DNA of 28,593 nucleotides from an uncultured Eubacteriales bacterium (GCA_934486705.1 CAKSQS010000032.1:1-28593), one strand, 5' to 3'; counted from the stretch's first letter, positions 15,413 to 24,762 are shown. Numbers and translations are program-made. Notes: a model not told the origin generated them from the sequence alone.

Positions 15413-15447
15413 AAAACCGCCTCCCTTGCCTAAAGGGAGGCGGTTTT
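15413..15447 (-). terminator. Terminator of the six-gene operon
   Basis: Bases 15413-15427 (AAAACCGCCTCCCTT) pair with 15433-15447 in a 15-bp stem with a 5-nt loop. Read on the minus strand it ends in a TTTT run just after the stop of the P-type ATPase gene. The stem sequence resembles the arms of the neighbouring intergenic repeats. Confidence 0.8.
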
Positions 15448-15453
15448 CTAAAA

Positions 15454-18036
15454 TCACTTTTTCAAAACAAGCTTTATAATCTCGGTAACGGGGACGATCA
15501 CAAACGCCAGCAGCAGGCAGATAAGGAACTGCTTAAGCGAAATTACCGTCATTCCGAAAACATAGCCCGCGGGGGTGAGCATAAGGAAAATAAGAATAAA
15601 CAGCGTAAGTATTGCCGAAAGGTTTAAAAACCTGTTTGCAAAAATGCGCTTGCTGAAAAGCGTGCCGTCAAGCCGATTATTATAGCAGTGGAATATCTCC
15701 GACATTCCGAGCACCCCGAACGCCATTGTCATGGCGGCGGCGCTGCCCGCACTCTTGCCCAGCGCAAAGGCTGTAAGGGTTGCGGCGGCAATGGTTATGC
15801 TTTGTATTGCAATACCTATAAGCGATTTACCGTCAAAAAGCTTGCCGAGCGCGGTGTAGGGCTTGCGTTTCATAACCGCGTCCTCCGCCTTTTCCATACT
15901 CAGCGAAATGGCGGGCGCGCAGTCGGTAAGCAGGTTTATCCACAAAAGCTGAACCGCCGCAAGCGGCATACCCGAGAATATAAACATACCTATAAATACC
16001 GAAAGCAGCTCGGCAAAATTGCAGGAAAGCAGGTAATAAACCGATTTTCTTATATTATCGAAAAGCCCGCGGCTTTCCTTTATTGCGCACACTATCGAGC
16101 CGAAGCGGCTGTTTGAAATAACAATATCCGCCGTGCCCTTTGCAACGTCCGCGCCGAATTTACCCATAGCGCAGCCGATATCGGCGCTTATGAGCGCCTC
16201 GGTATCCTGTACGCTGTCGCCCGTTACGGTAACCACCGCGCCGTTTTGCTGCCACGCCTTTACTATGCGGGTTTTATCGGGCGGCGAAATTCTCGCATAA
16301 ACCGAGTAGTTTTTAACGCTTTGCGCCAGTTCATCATCGCTTAAAGCCGCTAATTCCTCGCCTGTTACGGCGCTGCTGTCGTCGGTTAAAATGCCTATTC
16401 TGCGGGCAATTGATTTTGCGGTTATAAGGTTATCGCCCGTCATCATAACGGTTCTTATTCCCGCCGCCTTACACGCCGCTATATCTTCTATAACGCTGTC
16501 TCTCGGCGGGTCTATAATGCCGAGCAGCCCCACAAAGGTAAGGCTGTGCTCTATTTCCTCGGGGTTGGGGTTTGCGGGTATGCTTTCAAGCGGGCGCATT
16601 GCAATGCACACTATTCTCAGCGCGTCGTCCGCCATGGCGTCGTTTATTTTCAAAATCTCTTCCGCGTTTATGCCCACGCACTCGGGCAGCACCACCTCGG
16701 GCGCGCCCTTTATTATTGCAAAGGGCTTTTCGTTTATCATTGAAATAACCGTCATAGTCTTGCGCTCGGAGTCAAACGGAATTACGCCGAGCCGCGGGAA
16801 AAAGCCCGCAATATCCTTTTCGGACATTGAGTTGTAAGCAAGGCAGGCTTTTTTTATTGCCTCTTCCGTCGGGTCGTTGCGCAGGGTCGAGCAGGCGGTG
16901 GCAAGCTTTAAAACAAGCGCCGGCTTTTCAGTTAGTGCCTCGCTTTCCACGTCGGTTATTTTGTCGCCGTCATAAATACGGCTTAGCTGCATTTTGTTGC
17001 GGGTGAGTATGCCTGTTTTATCCGCGCAGATAACGTTGGTCTTACCTAATGTTTCAAGCGCGTCGGAGTCCTTTATTATAATTTTATCCTGCACAATGCG
17101 CTGAATACCCACCGCCACCACAACGGTTGCAACCGCGGGCAGCCCCTCGGGTATGGCGGCTACCGCCAGCGCCACGGAGTTTACAAGCACGCGCAGGGTC
17201 ATTGCGGCGAAATTGCCGCTTGAAAAGTTTTGAATAAGCCCTGTTACAAAGGCTAAGGCGCAGATTATAAGCACCGTAATGTTCACAATTTTGCCTATTC
17301 CGTCAAGCTCCTTTTCAAGCGGAAGCTTTTTTTCGCCCGTTTGCTGCAAAATTGCGGTTGAGTGCCCTGTTTCGGTGTTGAGCCCCGTTGCCACAACCAC
17401 CGCCTTTGCGTTGCCGTGGGCTACGCTTGTGCCCGAAAACACCATATTTGAGCGGTCGCACGCGGCGGTTATTTCTTCAAAAATTCCCTCGCCGCTTTTT
17501 TCAACGGGTATTTCGCTGCCCGTAAACGATACCTCGTTGCAGCGAAACTCGTTGCTTTCTATAATTCGCGCGTCTGCCGAAATATAGTCGCCCTCTTCAA
17601 GCAGAATAATATCCCCCGGCACTAAAAGCGCGGAGTTTATATTTTTCACAATTCCGTCCCGCAGCACCGCAGCTGTGGGGTTGGTGGCGCTTTTCATACT
17701 GTCGAGCGCGTTATCGCAGGTGTGCAGGTGATACGCGCTTATGGCTGCGTTTATTATTACAATACCGATTATCAGCAGCGGCGAAAAGCTGTTCACCTCG
17801 TTATACATAAGCGAAACTATAAAGGAGAGCAGCGCCGTTATAATAAGCACTATAACCAATTTACTGTTAAGCTGCGATAAAAACCGCTTTAAATAGGTGG
17901 GCTTTTCGGTATCGGAAATTATGTTTTTGCCGTATTTTTCAAGCCGCATATCGGCAACGCCGTTGGGCAGACCCTTTTTATCGTCCACCCCTAATTCCTT
18001 TAAAACGGCGGCGCGGTCGGTGCTGTGCCATATCAT
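15454..18036 (-). CDS. P2-type cation-transporting ATPase with altered catalytic motifs
   Basis: This 860-residue protein has the layout of a bacterial Ca2+-type (P2A) pump: N-terminal cation ATPase domain, M1-M2, actuator domain, M3-M4 with PEGLP (296-300), phosphorylation and nucleotide domains, and M5-M10. The phosphorylated Asp339 is kept, but the motif reads DKTGI instead of DKTGT. The actuator motif is TGSE (172-175) instead of TGES, and the hinge is TGDSVQD (605-611) instead of TGDGVND. KGAPE (443-447), DPPR, TGDN (533-536) and the M6 motif NLLTD are normal. Calcium-site residues in M4 and M6 therefore look present while the catalytic cycle residues are shifted. It may be an active divergent pump or a regulatory pseudo-pump. 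It is the last gene of the operon; its ATG overlaps the preceding stop (TAATG). Confidence 0.87.
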   Translation of the reverse strand: MIWHSTDRAAVLKELGVDDKKGLPNGVADMRLEKYGKNIISDTEKPTYLKRFLSQLNSKLVIVLIITALLSFIVSLMYNEVNSFSPLLIIGIVIINAAISAYHLHTCDNALDSMKSATNPTAAVLRDGIVKNINSALLVPGDIILLEEGDYISADARIIESNEFRCNEVSFTGSEIPVEKSGEGIFEEITAACDRSNMVFSGTSVAHGNAKAVVVATGLNTETGHSTAILQQTGEKKLPLEKELDGIGKIVNITVLIICALAFVTGLIQNFSSGNFAAMTLRVLVNSVALAVAAIPEGLPAVATVVVAVGIQRIVQDKIIIKDSDALETLGKTNVICADKTGILTRNKMQLSRIYDGDKITDVESEALTEKPALVLKLATACSTLRNDPTEEAIKKACLAYNSMSEKDIAGFFPRLGVIPFDSERKTMTVISMINEKPFAIIKGAPEVVLPECVGINAEEILKINDAMADDALRIVCIAMRPLESIPANPNPEEIEHSLTFVGLLGIIDPPRDSVIEDIAACKAAGIRTVMMTGDNLITAKSIARRIGILTDDSSAVTGEELAALSDDELAQSVKNYSVYARISPPDKTRIVKAWQQNGAVVTVTGDSVQDTEALISADIGCAMGKFGADVAKGTADIVISNSRFGSIVCAIKESRGLFDNIRKSVYYLLSCNFAELLSVFIGMFIFSGMPLAAVQLLWINLLTDCAPAISLSMEKAEDAVMKRKPYTALGKLFDGKSLIGIAIQSITIAAATLTAFALGKSAGSAAAMTMAFGVLGMSEIFHCYNNRLDGTLFSKRIFANRFLNLSAILTLFILIFLMLTPAGYVFGMTVISLKQFLICLLLAFVIVPVTEIIKLVLKK

Positions 18037-18893
18037 TATTCTTCACCCCGTATACTGTTGTAATAATTCTTCATTTGCTTTGCGTCCTCTGCCTGTGTGC
18101 CTGCGGATTCGCATATAAACACCGGGTCGCAGCCGTATTTATAGGTAAGCTCCATAACCGGCTCGTAATCAGGGCCGTACACCGTGTCATCAAATGTCAG
18201 GTGGCGCTTTTCGCCGCCTGTTGTGTATTCGATTTTTGAAAAATGCGAATGAAAGCTTTTAAGTCGGTCGCTGCCGAGCTCGTTTTTAATTGCAAGAAAA
18301 ATTTCTTCAAAATCCGCTTTGGTTTTAAGCGAGCCTAAGTCACGCGCGTTCAGGTGGCCGAAATCTATGCAGGGTATCAGCCGTTCATCCACCTTGCACA
18401 GCTCCAAAACCTCATAAAGCGTGCCCAACTGGTTCACCTTGCCCATAGTTTCGGGGCAGATGTGAATATTGGAAAGCCCCGCATCATCAAGCGCCGCAAC
18501 CGCCTTCCGCATTGTATCGATTGCAAGCTCCAGTGCATTTTCGCGCGAAATTTTACCGCACGAGCCTGTGTGAACAACTATTCTGCTGCCGCCCATGGCG
18601 TTTACGGCTTTGGCGGACGCTAAAATGTAATTTACCGAATTAAGGCGCTTTTCCTCTTCCACAGAAGACATTGAAATATAATAAGGCGCGTGGAGAGAGA
18701 GGTAAACCCCTTTTTCCTTTGCCTTTTCGCCCAAAAGGCGGGCTTTTTCCTCGCCTATGTTTACGCCCCTGCCGCACTGGTATTCGTAGCAGTCAAGCCC
18801 AATTTCAACTATATAATCGGGCACGTCAAGGCTGTTTTTATAGCCCATTTTTGCAAAGCTTTCGGCGTTTCCCGCCGGACCGAATTTAGGCAT
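18036..18893 (-). CDS. Endonuclease IV-like (AP endonuclease family 2) TIM-barrel protein
   Basis: A 285-residue protein with the metal-ligand motifs of the Nfo/xylose-isomerase-like TIM barrel: His68 in LHAPYY, His108 in VVHTGSC, Glu148 in ICPETMGK, Asp177 and His180 in CIDFGHLNAR, HSHFSKIEY (215-223), His231, and Glu262 in FICESAG. These correspond to the trinuclear zinc site of endonuclease IV, which cuts DNA 5' of abasic sites. Its N-terminus lacks a clean Nfo beginning, and it is a divergent branch common in clostridia, so sugar isomerase-like activity remains possible. The start has GGAGGTG upstream, inside the end of the preceding gene. It sits between YqeG and the P-type ATPase in the operon. 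Confidence 0.83.
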   Translation of the reverse strand: MPKFGPAGNAESFAKMGYKNSLDVPDYIVEIGLDCYEYQCGRGVNIGEEKARLLGEKAKEKGVYLSLHAPYYISMSSVEEEKRLNSVNYILASAKAVNAMGGSRIVVHTGSCGKISRENALELAIDTMRKAVAALDDAGLSNIHICPETMGKVNQLGTLYEVLELCKVDERLIPCIDFGHLNARDLGSLKTKADFEEIFLAIKNELGSDRLKSFHSHFSKIEYTTGGEKRHLTFDDTVYGPDYEPVMELTYKYGCDPVFICESAGTQAEDAKQMKNYYNSIRGEE

Positions 18894-18894
18894 T

Positions 18895-19398
18895 TCAGCG
18901 CACCTCCGTGTTTTTTATTTTGTAAATTTTAAATACCGCGCGTTCAAGCCGACGCTTGAATTTAAACCGCGCCGAGCTTTCGGGCTTTATGGGGTCTAAA
19001 AGTATTGTTGTAACCCCGAAAAGGTTGCCGCCCAGGGTGTCGGTAAAAATCTGGTCGCCCACAATGGCGGCGTTTTTTCTGCCTATTTTTATTACCCGCA
19101 GCGCGCGGCGGAATTTAAAGGGCAGCGGCTTTAAGCCTAAACTTACATATGGTAAATTTATTTTTTCGGCAAACGGCTTTACTCTTTTTTCCTTTGAATT
19201 TGAAAGAATAACAAGGGCAATTCCGTTTTCCCGCATAAGTGCGAGCCAGCTTTCAAGCCCGTCGGTCAGCTTTTGCCCGTGGTGGGTTGAAAGGGTGTTA
19301 TCCACATCGAGTATAAGCCCCGCAATATTGCGGCTTTTCAAAAGCTCGGGGGTTATATCGGTTATTCTTTTAAGCTTAATATCGGGTTTAAGCAGCAT
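18895..19398 (-). CDS. yqeG: YqeG-family HAD-IIIA phosphatase
   Basis: A 167-residue small HAD hydrolase. Motif I is LILDVDNTL (nucleophile Asp31, acid/base Asp33), motif II is ILSNSKE (Ser66/Asn67), and motif IV is VGDQIFTDTLGGN (Asp115, Asp120). The pattern DVDNTL...LSNSKEKRV...KPLPF fits the YqeG family of Firmicutes (phosphatidylglycerophosphatase-like in related lineages); the physiological substrate is not proven. The start at 19398 has a clear AAGGAG site, placed across the stop of the metallo-beta-lactamase gene. It is separated by about one base from the endonuclease-like gene. Confidence 0.9.
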   Translation of the reverse strand: MLLKPDIKLKRITDITPELLKSRNIAGLILDVDNTLSTHHGQKLTDGLESWLALMRENGIALVILSNSKEKRVKPFAEKINLPYVSLGLKPLPFKFRRALRVIKIGRKNAAIVGDQIFTDTLGGNLFGVTTILLDPIKPESSARFKFKRRLERAVFKIYKIKNTEVR

Positions 19399-19400
19399 AT

Positions 19401-20309
19401 TTACTCCTTTTCGGTTTCTACCCGTATATTTCCGTTTTCCACGTAAAAGCTTATATCTCCGTTTTTATCGGTTCTGTAAACCTTTGCGCCGCAATTTTTA
19501 AGGGCTGTAACCGTTTTATTGCTCGGGTGGGAATACATATTATCTTTTCCCACGGATATTGCGGCGTATTCGGGACTTGCCGCCTTTAAAAACGCCGCGG
19601 TGCTTGAAGAATTGCTGCCGTGGTGACCTACTTTCAGCACGTCGCAGTCAATATTCAGCTTTTCCGCAAGTACGTCCGATTCGGTTGCTTTCTCGGCGTC
19701 ACCCGTGAAAAGAAATTTCTTATCCCCTATTTTCGCCATGGTAATTACCGAGCGGTCGTTTTCCTTAGTCGCGTCGGGGAAATACGCGAGCACCGTAACC
19801 ACAAACTCGCCTATGTTAAAGTTCATACCCTCTGTCGCCGTGAATACCCTGCCCTTTTCGGCAACCACGCGTTTCTCCGCCTCATTCACCGTGGGCATAG
19901 CCTCGGCGGAGCTGTCGCGGTTGGGTATTATCAGATTATCTATGGGAAAACTCATAGCTATTTTGGCAAGCGCTCCCGCGTGGTCCATATGCAGGTGGGT
20001 TATAAGCAGCGCGTCAATGTCCTTTATGTCCGCACTTTTTAAATCTTCCGAAATATCGTCGGCAGAGGATGTAAGCCCTGCGTCTATTACAGCGGAGCAG
20101 CCGTTTGAATATATAAGCGCCGCGTCCGCCTGACCCACATCCATTATTTTTACAAAATCCTGCGTTTTATCAAAATCGGGAGTCGTAGGCGCAAGCGTGC
20201 TGCGAATTCTATCACCGAAAACCTTGTTTGCAAAGGCGATAATAAATATTGCCGCCGTCAGCGCGGCGGTGGCGGATACGGCAATTTTCCGTTTACTCCG
20301 CCGTTTCAT
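19401..20309 (-). CDS. Membrane-anchored ComEC-type metallo-beta-lactamase-fold hydrolase
   Basis: A 302-residue protein with a single N-terminal membrane helix (~9-28) and an extracytoplasmic MBL domain. The metal motif HxHxDH is THLHMDHAG (His105, His107, Asp109, His110), followed by FTGDAEK (Asp204) and KVGHHGSNSSS (His229/His230). The opening FVKIMDVGQADAALI and the late SHPSNKTVTALK are typical of the soluble C-terminal domain of ComEC/Rec2. The competence-channel membrane domain is absent, so it stands alone. It is probably a nuclease or phosphodiesterase acting outside the membrane; the substrate is unknown. Its start lies inside the end of the FtsK gene (17-bp overlap), indicating coupling. 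Confidence 0.87.
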   Translation of the reverse strand: MKRRSKRKIAVSATAALTAAIFIIAFANKVFGDRIRSTLAPTTPDFDKTQDFVKIMDVGQADAALIYSNGCSAVIDAGLTSSADDISEDLKSADIKDIDALLITHLHMDHAGALAKIAMSFPIDNLIIPNRDSSAEAMPTVNEAEKRVVAEKGRVFTATEGMNFNIGEFVVTVLAYFPDATKENDRSVITMAKIGDKKFLFTGDAEKATESDVLAEKLNIDCDVLKVGHHGSNSSSTAAFLKAASPEYAAISVGKDNMYSHPSNKTVTALKNCGAKVYRTDKNGDISFYVENGNIRVETEKE

Positions 20310-22767
20310 TTACTTCCCCCGCCGCCTCGCGCTCAAGCAACTGCTCTTTTGAGATAAGCACCTTGCGCGGCTTTGAGCCCTCGTACGGGCCTACCACTCC
20401 GCGCTGCTCCATTTCGTCCACTATGCGCGCAGCACGGGCATAGCCCAATTTCAGCTTTCGCTGCAAAAGCGAGGTGGATGCCATTCCGTTTTCCACAACA
20501 ACTTTTATTGCCTCGTCGAGCATGGGGTCGCCCTCGGGGCCGTCCTCGGGCAGACCTGTTTTCTGCTTTTTCTCTATTGCCGCCTGGCGCTCTATTTCCA
20601 CCATAACGTCGTCGTCATAATCTACGGTGTGGTCGCTCTTTATGTAGTCAACCACCGACTCAACCTCTTCGTCGCTTACAAAGCAGCCCTGTATTCGGTT
20701 GGGCTTTGTAGAGCCCACGGGGCTGAAAAGCATATCGCCGCGCCCCAAAAGCTTTTCCGCGCCTGCGGAATCTAAAATTGTTCGGCTGTCTATTTGTGAA
20801 GATACCGCAAAAGCAATACGCGTGGGTATATTCGCCTTAATAACGCCCGTTACAACATCTACCGACGGTCTTTGCGTTGCGATTATAAGGTGCATACCCG
20901 CAGCGCGCGCCTTTGCCGCTATGCGGTTTATTGAGTCCTCAACCTCGTTGGGCGCGGTCATCATAAGGTCGGCAAGCTCGTCTATTATTATAACTATGTG
21001 CGGCATTTTCTGAACCTCGGGGTCGCCCAAGTTTTCAACAAACTTGTTATAACCCGCAAGGTCGCGCACGCCTCGGTCGGCAAACATTTTATAGCGCCGC
21101 TCCATTTCGGTAACAGACCACCCGAGAGCCCCCGCCGCCTTGCGCGGGTCGGTTACAACGGGAACGAGCAGGTGCGGTATGCCATTGTAAATGCCGAGTT
21201 CAACCACCTTAGGGTCTATCATTAAAAGCTTTACCTCGTCGGGCGTTGCCTTGTAAAGCAGGCTTATTATTATTGAGTTAATGCAGACCGATTTACCCGA
21301 GCCCGTAGCGCCGGCTATGAGCCCGTGCGGCATTTTTGCAATATCGGTCACCACCACGTTGCCGCCTATGTCGCGCCCGAGGGCTACGGTCAGCTTGCTT
21401 TTTGCGTTTATAAATGCGGGGGATTCAAGTATGCCGCGAACGCCCACAACGGCGCTTGCCTTGTTGGGTACTTCGATTCCCACCGCCGCCTTATTGGGTA
21501 TAGGCGCCTCAATTCTCACGCCCGCCGTTGCAAGGTTCAGGGCAATATCATCAGCCAAATTTGTAATTTTGCTTATTTTAACACCCGCGCAGGGCTGCAG
21601 CTCATAGCGCGTAACCGTAGGCCCGCGGCTAATATCCACAATGCGCGTTTCCACCCCAAAGCTTTTAAGCGTTTCCACCAAATGCTCGGCGGTGTGGTCA
21701 AGTTCCGCCGAAAGCGCGGCGGTATCGGTCGCTTTTGATTTATTAAGGAGAGACAGCGGCGGGTAGCTGTAGCCCTCCGTCTTAGGCTCTGCGTCCTTTT
21801 CGGGCACGGAGAAATCGGCGGGCTTTGTCGGCTCTGCCGTTTTTTCGTGGGGCATATCCCTTTTTTCTGTCTCTGCCTCGGTTTTGGCGGCTTTAAGCGC
21901 CGTTTCAATCTCCGGCTTTATATCGTCCGCCTTTTCTTCGGGTGCGGGTTGTTTTTCAGGTTCGCTTTCGGGCGTTTCGCCGTAATAAGCCGAAACCACC
22001 TTGCGCTGCTTTTCATCAAGCGAGGTTTTGGGTATATTCCGCTTTTCGGGAATATCATCCACGGGAATATCAACATTAAAGCCCTTTATTACTTTAAGTT
22101 GCTTGCCGCTCTGCGTTTCCTCGTTTTCGCGATCAAGCCGCGCCTGATAAGCGTTTTCCGCCTGCTCGGATATGCTCTTTACAGGGCGCGCCATAGTGCG
22201 GAAAAGCGACATAAGCGTAGTGCCCGTAATTATCATTAAAAACACAAATATCAGCAAAATTGCGGTTATTGCGGCGCCCGTTTTGCCGAATGCAAGGTAC
22301 AGCGGCTGCCCCACCAGCGCGCCCAAAAAGCCGCCGCTTTTAAGGTGTGAGCCTGATTTATATGCCTCGGTCAGGTGCTGCCAAAAGGTGAGCGCGTCGT
22401 TATGCTTTGCAAAAATATCCACCGCAGCGCCCACAAGTATTACAAGTATGCCCGATTCTATAACCTTTGCGTTCATAGAGCCGCCTATTTTATCCATTGC
22501 AAAAAGCACGGCTACAAAGCCCAATAAAAACGGGTAGAAATACGCCGTAACGCCGAACACGCCGAATATAAAATTATGTATTGCAAGCCACACGTTTTGT
22601 CCCGGAATAAAAACCACGCACAGCAAAAACACGGCTACCGCAAACCAGATTACCGAAAGTAACTGCCGCCTGCCCTGCACCGCCTCTTTTCTTGCCGCGC
22701 TGTTTTGAATTTTGGTCGCCGTGGCGCTGCCCGCGCGCGATTTGCCGCTTTTCTTTTTAGCTGCCAT
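20293..22767 (-). CDS. spoIIIE: FtsK/SpoIIIE-family DNA translocase
   Basis: An 824-residue protein with four N-terminal membrane helices (~35-185), a charged low-complexity linker (~195-335), the alpha/beta motor, and a C-terminal winged-helix gamma domain (~750-815; DEAIKVVVENGMASTSLLQRKLKLGYARAARIVDEME). Walker A is GATGSGKS at 486-493 and the Walker B region is IVIIIDELADLMM. It pumps chromosomal DNA through the division or sporulation septum, oriented by short DNA polarity sequences read by the gamma domain. Its length is normal. The position next to a TepA-like gene matches the tepA-spoIIIE order of Bacillus subtilis. Whether it serves as SpoIIIE or as the housekeeping FtsK cannot be told from sequence. 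Confidence 0.95.
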   Translation of the reverse strand: MAAKKKSGKSRAGSATATKIQNSAARKEAVQGRRQLLSVIWFAVAVFLLCVVFIPGQNVWLAIHNFIFGVFGVTAYFYPFLLGFVAVLFAMDKIGGSMNAKVIESGILVILVGAAVDIFAKHNDALTFWQHLTEAYKSGSHLKSGGFLGALVGQPLYLAFGKTGAAITAILLIFVFLMIITGTTLMSLFRTMARPVKSISEQAENAYQARLDRENEETQSGKQLKVIKGFNVDIPVDDIPEKRNIPKTSLDEKQRKVVSAYYGETPESEPEKQPAPEEKADDIKPEIETALKAAKTEAETEKRDMPHEKTAEPTKPADFSVPEKDAEPKTEGYSYPPLSLLNKSKATDTAALSAELDHTAEHLVETLKSFGVETRIVDISRGPTVTRYELQPCAGVKISKITNLADDIALNLATAGVRIEAPIPNKAAVGIEVPNKASAVVGVRGILESPAFINAKSKLTVALGRDIGGNVVVTDIAKMPHGLIAGATGSGKSVCINSIIISLLYKATPDEVKLLMIDPKVVELGIYNGIPHLLVPVVTDPRKAAGALGWSVTEMERRYKMFADRGVRDLAGYNKFVENLGDPEVQKMPHIVIIIDELADLMMTAPNEVEDSINRIAAKARAAGMHLIIATQRPSVDVVTGVIKANIPTRIAFAVSSQIDSRTILDSAGAEKLLGRGDMLFSPVGSTKPNRIQGCFVSDEEVESVVDYIKSDHTVDYDDDVMVEIERQAAIEKKQKTGLPEDGPEGDPMLDEAIKVVVENGMASTSLLQRKLKLGYARAARIVDEMEQRGVVGPYEGSKPRKVLISKEQLLEREAAGEVNETAE

Positions 22768-22811
22768 TTATTTTTCTGCTCCTTATGTAATGCGCGGCCG
22801 TGCCGACCGCT

Positions 22812-23504
22812 CTATTTATTCTCAATAAGCCTGTAAAGCCCGTCCAAAACCGTGCCGAGACTGCCTATTTCGTCAATAAGTCCCTCTTTTACCGCCTTTT
22901 CGCCCGAAAGCACGCTGCCCACGTCGGTCACCATTTCGCCCGTGTTCATCATAAGCTCGGTAAACCGCTCGGCTGTAATTGAAGAATTACGCACCACAAA
23001 ATCGGTTATTCTCGCCTGCATACGCGCAAAGTGGTTCATAACCTGCGGCACGCCTATAACAAGACCCGTTGTTCGCACGGGGTGCACCGTCATAGTAGCC
23101 GAGGGCGCAATATACGAGCGCTTTGCCGAAACCGCAAGCGGCACGCCTATTGAGTGCCCGCCGCCCAACACATATGAAACGGTCGGCTTTTTCATACCGG
23201 ATATAAGCTCCGCTATGGCAAGTCCCGCTTCAACATCACCGCCCACCGTGTTTAACACAACCAATAAGCCCTCGATTTCGCGGCTTTCCTCAATTGCCAC
23301 AAGCTGCGGTATTACGTGCTCGTATTTCGTGGTCTTGTTCTGCTCGGGCAGAACGTTATGCCCCTCAATTTCGCCTATAATGGTAAGGCAATAAATCTTG
23401 TGCTTGCCGTCAAACGCGGCAACCGAGCCCATTTCCTTTATTTCTTCAAGCTGCGCCTTGCGTTCGTCCGATTTGTTGGTTTCCTTTTTTTCTTTGGTGC
23501 TCAT
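22812..23504 (-). CDS. tepA: TepA-like ClpP-family serine protease
   Basis: A 230-residue ClpP-fold protein with a charged N-terminus. The core reads LVVLNTVGGDVEAGLAIAELI, then GGGHSIGVPLAVS with putative nucleophile Ser118, TVHPVRTTG with His141, and a late Asp region (GLIDEIG). In B. subtilis TepA is a soluble ClpP-like protease linked to protein translocation and spore-protein degradation. GGAGGA upstream of the ATG supports the start. It is the first gene of the six-gene operon, with a good promoter at 23567-23595, and lies 44 bp before the FtsK/SpoIIIE gene, the same neighbour as in bacilli. Confidence 0.85.
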   Translation of the reverse strand: MSTKEKKETNKSDERKAQLEEIKEMGSVAAFDGKHKIYCLTIIGEIEGHNVLPEQNKTTKYEHVIPQLVAIEESREIEGLLVVLNTVGGDVEAGLAIAELISGMKKPTVSYVLGGGHSIGVPLAVSAKRSYIAPSATMTVHPVRTTGLVIGVPQVMNHFARMQARITDFVVRNSSITAERFTELMMNTGEMVTDVGSVLSGEKAVKEGLIDEIGSLGTVLDGLYRLIENK

Positions 23505-23566
23505 TCGCTTTTCCTCCGTTTTCAGTCATCATATTTATTATGGAAGAAAAAGCGCGAACAATACAT

Positions 23567-23595
23567 ATTATAATATTTTTTTGAAATTTTTTCAA
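23567..23595 (-). promoter_or_regulatory. Promoter of the tepA-spoIIIE operon
   Basis: On the minus strand TTGAAA (23595-23590) and a perfect TATAAT (23572-23567) are 17 bp apart, about 60 bp before the TepA start. The spacer is A-rich. Confidence 0.75.
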
Positions 23596-23613
23596 GTGCC
23601 CGCGGCAAAAAAG

Positions 23614-24735
23614 CTATAACCCGTTATTTACAAGCTTTTCCGCCAGTCGGCATATATCCGCTGCGGCGTTCGGGTTTATATATTTCCGCTGATTTTCGGT
23701 TACCTTTTCACCCTCCGCCCTTTTCAGCAGTCGGTCGGTGGCAGCAGGCAGACCCATACCTATTCTTTTTACGGGAACGCTCATTCCGTACTGCGCGAAA
23801 AAGCGCATATTCCGCGTCTCGCACCCGGGAATGGACATTATATGCACCATAGGCACTCCTAAAACCGCGCCCTCGGTGGTGGAAAGCCCGCCCGGCTTTG
23901 TAACGAATACATCCGCCATGCCCATATACGCCGCCATTTTATCGGTAAACCGAACGGCGGTTATTTTACCGGGGTAACGCCCCGAAAGCCTGTTATAAAG
24001 CCACTTGTTGCTGCCGCAAATTACCGCAAGCTCGGTTTTTTTATCGTTTTTATATCGGTCATATAAAAGCTTTATTGCCAAAACAAGCTTACCCGCGCCC
24101 ATACTGCCGCCCGAAATTAAAATATAGCGCTTATTTATATCAAGCCCCGTTATTTCCGCCGCATTTTCGCGCGTTAACGGCTCTGAAAAAGCGCGGCTTA
24201 CGGGAATGCCGAGGGGGTAAAGCTTATCGCGCGGTATTCCCCGCCGTAAAAATTCAGCCGTCAGCTTATTTGAGGGTATCACAAACGCGTCGCAGTCGGT
24301 CTCCTCGGTAAAGGGTATGCAGGTGTAGTCCGTCGCGATAAAAACGGTTTTTGGTACTGCCATACCGTGGTTTTTCATATTCGTTATTATTTCCGCGGGA
24401 AAAAGGTGGGGCATAAAAACAACATCGGGCTTTTCCTTTTCAAAAAGCCTTTGCAGCTTATTTATCATAGCCGCATTTGCAAAATACACGGGCGAACGGA
24501 AAGGCAGATTTCTGTAAGCGTTTCCCGCTGAATAAACCGCCCCGAAAACACGCGGAGCTGTCTGCACGGTTTTAATGTACGTCTCGTCTATCCGCTTTGC
24601 GGTGTGCTTGCCCGCAAGGTCGTAAGGGTTAAGCATTAAAACCGAATCGCCGCGGCGCTCTAATTCTTCTTTAATTGCTCTGCCCGCAGCATTGTGCCCG
24701 CCGCCCGTTCCGCAGGAAAGTATAAGCGCTTTCAT
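23614..24735 (-). CDS. GT28 glycosyltransferase, diacylglycerol glucosyltransferase / MGDG synthase-like
   Basis: The start is the ATG at 24735, preceded by GGAGGGG. An in-frame upstream start at 24801 is rejected because it would overlap the promoter. The 373-residue protein has the MGDG-synthase N-terminal domain (ILSCGTGGGHNAAGRAIKEEL; YDLAGKHTAKRIDETYIK) and a GT28 donor-binding domain with LISGGSMGAG and KPGGLSTTEGAVLGVPMV. The family adds glucose or galactose from a UDP-sugar to diacylglycerol, making membrane glycolipids and the anchor of lipoteichoic acid (UgtP in Bacillus). A GalU enzyme that makes UDP-glucose is encoded 1.6 kb away. Acceptor and sugar cannot be read from the sequence. 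Confidence 0.87.
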   Translation of the reverse strand: MKALILSCGTGGGHNAAGRAIKEELERRGDSVLMLNPYDLAGKHTAKRIDETYIKTVQTAPRVFGAVYSAGNAYRNLPFRSPVYFANAAMINKLQRLFEKEKPDVVFMPHLFPAEIITNMKNHGMAVPKTVFIATDYTCIPFTEETDCDAFVIPSNKLTAEFLRRGIPRDKLYPLGIPVSRAFSEPLTRENAAEITGLDINKRYILISGGSMGAGKLVLAIKLLYDRYKNDKKTELAVICGSNKWLYNRLSGRYPGKITAVRFTDKMAAYMGMADVFVTKPGGLSTTEGAVLGVPMVHIMSIPGCETRNMRFFAQYGMSVPVKRIGMGLPAATDRLLKRAEGEKVTENQRKYINPNAAADICRLAEKLVNNGL

Positions 24736-24762
24736 AAAACCCCTCCGAAAGTTACTGTTTTC

